From: Desulfobacteraceae bacterium UBA2174
Lineage (GTDB): Bacteria > Desulfobacterota > Desulfobacteria > Desulfobacterales > UBA2174
Reading direction: 5' to 3'
Length of the DNA: 64,000 nucleotides
NCBI GenBank assembly: GCA_002327445.1
Contig: DCWA01000040.1
Location: 4,447 to 68,446 of the forward strand
The notes below the pieces were generated by a model. That model did no database searches and had not been told where the DNA came from. It worked only from the letters and a program-made list of their open reading frames with translations. Positions 59,224 to 64,000 of this stretch are shown here, in pieces (the stretch's first letter is position 1; each line of letters begins with the position of its first letter). The translations under genes were made by a program, and so were the position numbers.

Positions 59224-59292
59224 AACGGAACCCCCAGAGCAACACCTAAACGAAGTCATCTAGTAAGGATGGCCCCATCGTTGATCCAAAAT

Positions 59293-59327
59293 GAAGCCGG
59301 CGAACCCCTGGTTCGCCGGCTTCTCTT
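59293..59327. terminator. Bidirectional terminator
   Basis: GAAGCCGGCGAAC and GTTCGCCGGCTTC form a 13-bp stem with short T-runs on both sides (TCTTT on plus, ATTTT on minus). It sits between the convergent PRC-barrel and HExxH genes. Confidence 0.8.
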
Positions 59328-59337
59328 TGATGCGGGG

Positions 59338-60705
59338 TCAGAACTCCCGCGCCACTTCCGGATCAACCGTGGGCGGGATCTCCGCCGACAAGGCCAAGCC
59401 CCTTTCCAGAAGCCTCAGGACGGGCGCCACCGGCTCCCGGGTCGACCGCGGATCGCTGCCGGTGGCCGCAAGAAAGGCTTCCAGGGTCCGCCGATAGTCT
59501 TCCAGGGTGGTTCGGCGTCGCGTCTCGGCGGAAATTTCGGCCGCTTCGCGCGGGTCCACCCGGTCAAGACCATCGAGATTGGAAGCCAGGCGATCGATGT
59601 AGAGCAGGGAATGGAGAAAGGAAGTGGCGAACTCATCCAAATTTTCGCTGGCATGACCACCCGCCATTCCATCGATAAAATTGCGCTCATCGATGAAGGT
59701 CAGCAGATCGGCGTCGGTAGTGATGTCTTGGGCGGCGGGCGGCAGCTTGCCGGTGGTCACCAGGGCGAAACGATCCAGCGAAAGCGGACCGAACCCTTTG
59801 AGATCGGCGAAAAGCTCGCGCAACCGCGTGTTCTTTGTGTACCCCTGACGGTCCACGAAGACATGCAGCGCTTCATGTTCGGCCGCACACTTCAGCTCAG
59901 CCGCGCTCCGGTTCCGGAACGTGTCGGCATAAAGCCAGATCCGGGCATTGCCGGAGCTGGTGAGCGCATTGTCCGCCCCCTTCCAATCCAGGATGGTGAC
60001 CTGGGCTACCAGCTCCGCCCCCAACGCCTGCTCCACATGGTCGATCCCGGCTGCCACCGCCTGTAGCCGCAACTGCCGCTCGACGCTGGCCGGTGACGGC
60101 ACGCTGGCGTCTTCGCCCGCGTAATCAAATCGAATTTTTCTCTTGGTAGTGGGCAGTTCCATATCCACGGGGGATATTTCCCGGTACCCGCGGTGGCGCA
60201 CCGGGACGCAGACGGACTGTTGACCGTCGCTGATCGTGATCTGAAACCGATCCGGTTCAAGAACCGCGTCTCCCGGAACATTGGGGAAATAGACATAACA
60301 ATGTCGCCCCTCGATGCCCCCCGCTTCATCCCGATTCACCGTCAGCTGCCGCCTGGCGCCGGATGGGTCGCCGCCGGCGTTCAACCGGGGATTTTCCGTG
60401 TCCTCGATGCTGACCTGCAAGTCGTCCTTGGTGCTTGAAACCACCACTCCTGATATGTAACCCGAACTGGTCAGCGGTCTGCCGTCGGCAAGGTCGCAGG
60501 CTTCGACCAGGACTTCTCGCTGCACCCCCCCAACGATTTCGAAAAAACGAATAGTTTCGACGCATTCCGCCAACGTCAATCCGGCGTCAACGCTTTTCCC
60601 GGCACTCTGCGATGAGGCAAGACCGGTCCCCACGGACGCGAAGACCGTCAAGAGGAAGATCAATCCGGCAAGGCCGTATCTTTGAATGGCATGGTTTGGA
60701 TTCAT
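59338..60705 (-). CDS. Secreted protein with a gluzincin-like HExxH motif
   Basis: A 455-residue exported protein (signal peptide near residues 9-31, LAGLIFLLTVFASVGTGLAS). The central region has HEALH at 277-281 in AAEHEALHVFVDRQ, and ELFAD at 297-301; HExxH followed by ExxAD is the zinc-binding pattern of gluzincin peptidases such as M48. The N-terminal third is beta-rich with cysteine pairs. I do not recognise a named family. It lies 75 bases downstream of the NTPase gene. Peptidase activity is inferred only from the motif. Confidence 0.72.
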   Translation of the reverse strand: MNPNHAIQRYGLAGLIFLLTVFASVGTGLASSQSAGKSVDAGLTLAECVETIRFFEIVGGVQREVLVEACDLADGRPLTSSGYISGVVVSSTKDDLQVSIEDTENPRLNAGGDPSGARRQLTVNRDEAGGIEGRHCYVYFPNVPGDAVLEPDRFQITISDGQQSVCVPVRHRGYREISPVDMELPTTKRKIRFDYAGEDASVPSPASVERQLRLQAVAAGIDHVEQALGAELVAQVTILDWKGADNALTSSGNARIWLYADTFRNRSAAELKCAAEHEALHVFVDRQGYTKNTRLRELFADLKGFGPLSLDRFALVTTGKLPPAAQDITTDADLLTFIDERNFIDGMAGGHASENLDEFATSFLHSLLYIDRLASNLDGLDRVDPREAAEISAETRRRTTLEDYRRTLEAFLAATGSDPRSTREPVAPVLRLLERGLALSAEIPPTVDPEVAREF

Positions 60706-60779
60706 ACTGAAAAAATTTCACCATGGATCATGAGCGAACGCAACCCCGCTCCAACATCTCGATAAAAAAAGAATATTTG

Positions 60780-61403
60780 CTATCCGTGCAAGCGCCCTTC
60801 AACGGCGGCGCACAGTCGGTCCCCGGCGAGGGTGTCGCGCACATCGATCGCCGGTGTGTCGTGAAGCCCGAACCGCTCTCTGATTCGAGCCAGACAGTCC
60901 AGGCGGGCGACGAGAATCAATAACGGCCCGTTCAGAGTCAACAATGCCTCCAAGCAGGGGGCCCAGCCCCGACCACCGGCTTCCAGCCGCCCGACTTCAT
61001 CCACCACGACAATGTCAGTTTGGCGGCATTTTCTAAAAGATAATGCCTCCGCGCCGGCCTGGAAACCGGAATCGAAAAAATCGAACATCATCCGGTGCTC
61101 CGGATGCGGATGGGGGCGCCGCCGGGCCAACGGCGTGCGCCGGCCGTTGGACAGATCGACCAGATCGAACCCTGACCGCAACCCGTTTTCCCACAGCCCC
61201 TTGGCCAGGATCCCGGCAATGCGGAGCCCCCGGCCGGCCAGGGAGGCGATCACATTTTTCACCAGGGTGGTCTTGCCGCTGTGCCCGGGGCCGCTGACCA
61301 AGATGACACGAAGGGTCGTCGCCCCACGATCTTTTCGGGCGTTAATTTCCCCCTGGGACAGAACACCATCCCGTTTGGGCAGCCTGGCGAATGGATCTTC
61401 CAT
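60780..61403 (-). CDS. THEP1-like nucleotide-binding protein
   Basis: A 207-residue P-loop NTPase. Walker A is VSGPGHSGKTTLVKNVIASL, and Walker B is DIVVVDEVGRLEAGGRGW, typical of the NTPase_1/THEP1 and DUF2478-like group. The C-terminal LLILVARLDCLARIRERFGL is the usual end. Substrate is unknown; relatives appear near metal or cofactor insertion genes. It is divergent from the DtxR-type regulator. ATG at 61403 lacks a good ribosome site; a TTG at 61490 would add 29 residues. Confidence 0.75.
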   Translation of the reverse strand: MEDPFARLPKRDGVLSQGEINARKDRGATTLRVILVSGPGHSGKTTLVKNVIASLAGRGLRIAGILAKGLWENGLRSGFDLVDLSNGRRTPLARRRPHPHPEHRMMFDFFDSGFQAGAEALSFRKCRQTDIVVVDEVGRLEAGGRGWAPCLEALLTLNGPLLILVARLDCLARIRERFGLHDTPAIDVRDTLAGDRLCAAVEGRLHG

Positions 61404-61498
61404 AGCGGAACAATTTTTTAGCCAAAATTTCGAGTCATGGCAATGGGGTGAAATTTCCACAAATACCAGGCAGGAAAAAGCGATCCTCAAGATTTGAC

Positions 61499-61540
61499 TT
61501 GACGCCGGTGGCTACCAGAGTTAGAGAGCTCTAGTAATAT
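61499..61540 (+). promoter_or_regulatory. Candidate promoter/operator of the dtxR-like gene
   Basis: TTGACG (61499-61504), 17-base spacer and TAGAGA (61522-61527), with a palindrome AGAGCTCT (61525-61532) across the -10 and TTAG/CTAG flanks. It could be the site of autoregulation. Confidence 0.4.
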
Positions 61541-61566
61541 TAGGGAGAAAAGACAAGGAAACGATC

Positions 61567-62139
61567 ATGGAATCCCCGAAAACCGGCAGCGGACGGCCAT
61601 CGTCCGGACCGTTGACTTCCGTGATGGAAGACTACCTGGAGGCGATTTTCGACCTCGACCAAGCGCAGAAGGTGGTGCGCGTCAAGGACATCGCCCGGCG
61701 CATGGGGGTCAAGATGCCCACCGTCACCAGCATGCTCAAGAGCCTGGATGATCGGGGGCTGGTCCAGTACCGCAAGTACGAGTACGTCGATCTGACCGCC
61801 GCGGGCCGGCGGGTAGGCAAGGAGATGCGCCGCCGTCACGGGCTGCTGGCCAACTTCCTCACCGAAATCCTCAAGGTCGATCCGGCCACCGCGGACGAAG
61901 AAGCCTGCCGCATGGAACATAGCCTGAGTATCGACACGTTGGAAAGGCTGACCGATTTCATGGACTTCGTGCGCGACTGCCCCCGTGCCGGGGCCAACTG
62001 GCTCGAGCGTTTCGAGGAGTATCGCCGCCGGGGATCTCCACCGGCGGATTGCCCCGAGCGGTCGGCCGTTTTCTCCGGTCAGTTGCAACAGCGCATGAAC
62101 CGGGAAGATCCGGCCGGAGGGGAAGAAATGGCATCTTGA
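61567..62139 (+). CDS. DtxR-family metal-dependent transcriptional regulator
   Basis: A 190-residue regulator. The N-terminal winged helix spans about 15-80 (MEDYLEAIFDLDQAQKVVRV, KMPTVTSMLKSLDDRGLVQY); the dimerisation and metal domain about 85-150, with CRMEH (C-x2-E-H). A cysteine at this place is found in iron-type DtxR/IdeR proteins whereas MntR proteins carry Glu, so iron sensing is favoured. The C-terminal SH3-like domain of full-length DtxR is missing. feoAB lies 0.9 kb downstream and is the probable target. Confidence 0.88.
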   Translation: MESPKTGSGRPSSGPLTSVMEDYLEAIFDLDQAQKVVRVKDIARRMGVKMPTVTSMLKSLDDRGLVQYRKYEYVDLTAAGRRVGKEMRRRHGLLANFLTEILKVDPATADEEACRMEHSLSIDTLERLTDFMDFVRDCPRAGANWLERFEEYRRRGSPPADCPERSAVFSGQLQQRMNREDPAGGEEMAS

Positions 62140-62312
62140 CCGGATCCGGAACTCGCTTCCGAGGAGACGGGCAGCCATCGGCGCTGTACGCTGCCCATCT
62201 TACGGCCGCCTGCCAGCGCTGTTTTTTCATTTCGTCGGAAAGCGCCAGACGGGCGGCCATTAAAATATCCTTCATGTTAGAGTCCATTAACTTTGGTAGG
62301 AGCTGCAAAGAC

Positions 62313-62684
62313 ATGGCGACAGATTGGCGACAACACACTGAAATTTCAACGGATCGCCTGCAGTCCGTCCTGATCGAGGGGGACAAGACCCGCCGTAGCG
62401 AGCGCGCTGAAGTCCTGGCGGCCATCGCCGACAGCGTTGCCCGCCAGCAGCGGGAAATCGAGCTGCAACAGAATCTGGTGACCCTGGCGCTGCGGAGCTG
62501 CCCGCGATCCGGCGGATTTTCGGCACTGGCGGCCGACTGCCCCCTGCGCTCACGGGAAAAGCGACTCAGGGAAGCGATCCAGGAGGCCATCGACGTGCTG
62601 GAGGCCAGCCGGAGGGCATTCAAATCTAAACAGCTTGAAGCACTGCGAAAAAATTTGACGGCGATACTGATCGAAACGGACTGA
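62313..62684 (+). CDS. Hypothetical protein with coiled-coil character
   Basis: A 123-residue soluble protein (MATDWRQHTEISTDRLQSVL) with two helical stretches (RSERAEVLAAIADSVARQQR and REAIQEAIDVLEASRRAFKS). No family recognised. TAGGAG lies 10 bases before the ATG; a start at 62276 is possible. It lies between the DtxR-type regulator and feoA and could belong to an iron-related set, but this is only positional. Confidence 0.65.
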   Translation: MATDWRQHTEISTDRLQSVLIEGDKTRRSERAEVLAAIADSVARQQREIELQQNLVTLALRSCPRSGGFSALAADCPLRSREKRLREAIQEAIDVLEASRRAFKSKQLEALRKNLTAILIETD

Positions 62685-62838
62685 GAACGGACGCGTCCCT
62701 AATGGGTGGAATTTTTTTGCGCCTAAATCGCTCAGCACAGGCTGAAGTCAAGACCATGTCCTGAACGACGGTAGCACCCACCGGGCGTGCCCGCCAACGC
62801 CAGCCATTGTGATCATCCCGTAGACGTTAAAATTCGGC

Positions 62839-62896
62839 TTGACAAAAGCGCAGAATCAGTTATCGTACAACTGTCTTTTTGATAGAATGTTCTATC
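62839..62896 (+). promoter_or_regulatory. feo promoter with a downstream palindrome
   Basis: TTGACA (62839-62844), 16-base spacer and TATCGT (62861-62866) form a promoter. GATAGAATGTTCTATC (62881-62896) is a perfect 7-2-7 inverted repeat just after the expected start. It is a candidate operator for the DtxR-type regulator. The rest of the 350-base gap between 62685 and 63034 holds only this leader. Confidence 0.6.
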
Positions 62897-62946
62897 TTCA
62901 TTAGAAATACCTTACGGCCTTCGGCCTGCCCGGCGCGAAGGAAGTG

Positions 62947-62992
62947 AAGGCGCAACCGGCGGTTGTCTCCGCCCCGGGGTTGCGCCTTTTTT
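62947..62992 (+). terminator. Terminator-like hairpin in the feoA leader
   Basis: AAGGCGCAACC (62947-62957) pairs with GGTTGCGCCTT (62978-62988), followed by six T. It lies 80 bases after the palindrome and about 45 bases before the feoA ATG, so transcripts from 62872 must pass it. This suggests attenuation or a leader RNA control. Confidence 0.75.
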
Positions 62993-63034
62993 GTTCAAGG
63001 GCCGCTATGCGGCGTTCATCGATGAGGAGGAGCC

Positions 63035-63265
63035 ATGACCCTGGACGAACTCAAACCCGGCAGCCGGTGCTATGTCAAGCGCCTGGCCGCCCGCGACCAC
63101 CTCGGACAACGCCTGATGGACATGGGACTTTGCCCGGGGCTCTATTTGCGGGTGGTCCGCAACGCCCCCCTGAAAGATCCCATGGAGGTGGAAATCGAAG
63201 GCCGTTTCCTCAGCCTGCGGCATGCCGAGGCACGGTTTGTGGAGGTAGAAGGACGTGACCGATAA
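63035..63265 (+). CDS. feoA: Ferrous iron transport protein FeoA
   Basis: A 76-residue SH3-like protein (MTLDELKPGSRCYVKRLAAR, LGQRLMDMGLCPGLYLRVVR). It supports FeoB, probably at its cytoplasmic side. GAGGAGGAG lies before the ATG. The end overlaps the FeoB start by 11 bases. Confidence 0.92.
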   Translation: MTLDELKPGSRCYVKRLAARDHLGQRLMDMGLCPGLYLRVVRNAPLKDPMEVEIEGRFLSLRHAEARFVEVEGRDR

Positions 63266-64000
63266 AAAGATCCTCGTAGCCCTGGCCGGCCAGCCCAACT
63301 GCGGCAAATCCACCGTCTTCAACGCCCTGACCGGCGCCAGCCAGCACGTGGCCAACTACCCCGGGGTCACGGTTGACAAGATGTCCGGCCGCTACCGCTA
63401 CGACGGCCGCACGGTGGAGGTGGTGGATCTGCCGGGCACCTACAGCCTGACCTCCTATTCCCCCGAGGAGCGGGTCTCGCGTGATTTCATTCTGCACGAA
63501 AAGCCCTCGCTGGTGGTCAATGTCACCGACGCTTCCAACCTCAAGCGCAGTCTTTATCTCACCTTTCAACTGCTGGAGATGGAAATTCCGCTGGTGCTCG
63601 ACTTGAACATGATGGACGTGGCCAAGCGACTGGGGGTGGTCATCGATACCGAAGGGCTGGCGGAACACCTGGGAGTGGCGGTGGTGCCCACGAGCATGAA
63701 AAACGGAACGGGCAAAAAGGCCCTCATGGACGCCGTGGCCGCCGCGGGCGAAGGTAGCCGAAAAACGGCGGTGCGTATCGACTACGGGGAGATGGAACCG
63801 TTTTTGCGGGATATCGAAAAAAGGTTGGCCGATGAAACCACCCTGCCGGCCTTCTATCCGTCCCGCTGGGTGGCCATCAAATTGATGGAAGGCGACAGCG
63901 AGGTACAACGCCTGGTGCGCGCCGACAGCCCGCGCGCGGAGCATCTGCTGCGCTTCGCCGAACGGCTGCGCAACGATTTCGAGGATCGTGTCGGCGAAGC
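63255..64000 (+). CDS. feoB: Ferrous iron transporter FeoB (5' part, cut by window end)
   Basis: GTG at 63255 with AAGGA upstream begins an open frame to the window end (248 codons). It encodes the N-terminal G domain: G1 ALAGQPNCGKSTVFNALTGA, G2 YPGVTVDK, G3 VDLPGTYSL, G4 LDLNMMDVAK (NxxD). The rest is the helical GDI-like spacer; the membrane channel lies beyond the window. It imports Fe2+ across the inner membrane under GTP control. Confidence 0.95.
   Translation, partial: MTDKKILVALAGQPNCGKSTVFNALTGASQHVANYPGVTVDKMSGRYRYDGRTVEVVDLPGTYSLTSYSPEERVSRDFILHEKPSLVVNVTDASNLKRSLYLTFQLLEMEIPLVLDLNMMDVAKRLGVVIDTEGLAEHLGVAVVPTSMKNGTGKKALMDAVAAAGEGSRKTAVRIDYGEMEPFLRDIEKRLADETTLPAFYPSRWVAIKLMEGDSEVQRLVRADSPRAEHLLRFAERLRNDFEDRVGE

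Noticed and set aside
62140..62277. Minus-strand frame starting MKDILMAARLALSDEMKKQR upstream of the 123-residue gene
   Set aside because: The first 35 codons look plausible, but the frame continues as antisense of the DtxR-type gene with no stop between them and has a poor ribosome site.
62839..63034. Known metal riboswitch (NiCo/czcD type) in the feoA leader
   Set aside because: The leader has hairpins and a terminator, but I could not find the conserved four-way junction sequences of that class.

Overview
The window is a high-GC chromosomal segment from a bacterium that most resembles a strictly anaerobic, sulfate-reducer-like member of the Desulfobacterota (Desulfobacterales). The evidence is gene content: an RnfB-type ferredoxin protein with its RseC partner, DRTGG and YkgJ proteins, a CimA-based isoleucine route, corrinoid scavenging under B12 riboswitches, FeoAB iron uptake, a NrdD-like zinc protein, and a candidate selenoprotein. 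No rRNA, tRNA, CRISPR array or prophage was seen. Two genes carry one-base frameshifts in homopolymer runs (221-226 and 23748-23751), so either real decay or sequencing error is possible.

Layout. 1-4.3 kb: a frameshifted PLP decarboxylase, an orphan YefM antitoxin with a YoeB stub, a PIN-PhoH ATPase and an AbrB/PIN toxin-antitoxin pair. 4.3-8.9 kb: plsY, a small Smr protein, YkgJ, RseC, a long RnfB fused to a GltD-like flavoprotein module, and a DRTGG protein. 9.2-15.8 kb: a purine and methylthioadenosine salvage block (purine nucleoside phosphorylase, two divergent MTA/SAH deaminases, adenine deaminase, MtnA). 16-24 kb: gamma-glutamyltransferase, threonine aldolase, TrmO, RecD2, a hydrolase, a B12-domain-like protein and a frameshifted glycosyltransferase. 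24.4-32.1 kb, minus strand: a corrinoid operon (btuB, a secreted BtuF-CbiZ fusion, a second btuF, btuC, btuD) preceded by two tandem cobalamin riboswitches with an intrinsic terminator between them. 32.7-34.1 kb: a HAD phosphatase and a secreted DUF1573 protein whose CGC motif reads UGC through an in-frame TGA. 34.3-36 kb: a scar where a livM start, an IS3-family transposase tail and a truncated acyl-CoA synthetase are joined. 36.2-44.9 kb: MFS, NUDIX, thioesterase-like, adenylate cyclase, MOT1-like transporter, small cytochrome-like protein, NrdD-zinc and HesB-like genes.

44.9-52 kb, minus strand: a branched-chain amino acid operon, leader peptide-ilvB-ilvN-ilvC-cimA-leuA, with an Ile/Leu/Val-rich leader and a terminator hairpin typical of attenuation. 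CimA supplies 2-oxobutyrate precursors from pyruvate, so no threonine deaminase is needed. 52-59 kb: a membrane protein, a TPR lipoprotein, the serS-thrC pair, a cyclo-ligase-like gene, pcm and a PRC-barrel protein. 59-64 kb: a secreted HExxH protein, a THEP1-like NTPase, a DtxR-type regulator, and feoA-feoB (cut by the window end) behind a leader with a palindrome and a terminator-like hairpin.

A modular interspersed repeat (core GTCATYCCGAG and GACTGCAGATYCCTC, arranged as imperfect inverted arms) occupies most intergenic gaps: 1-34, 4131-4348, 24122-24460, 29418-29516, 32225-32560, 42165-42545 and 56555-56850. At least two subfamilies with different tails can be told apart, and several copies have their own local tandem amplification.
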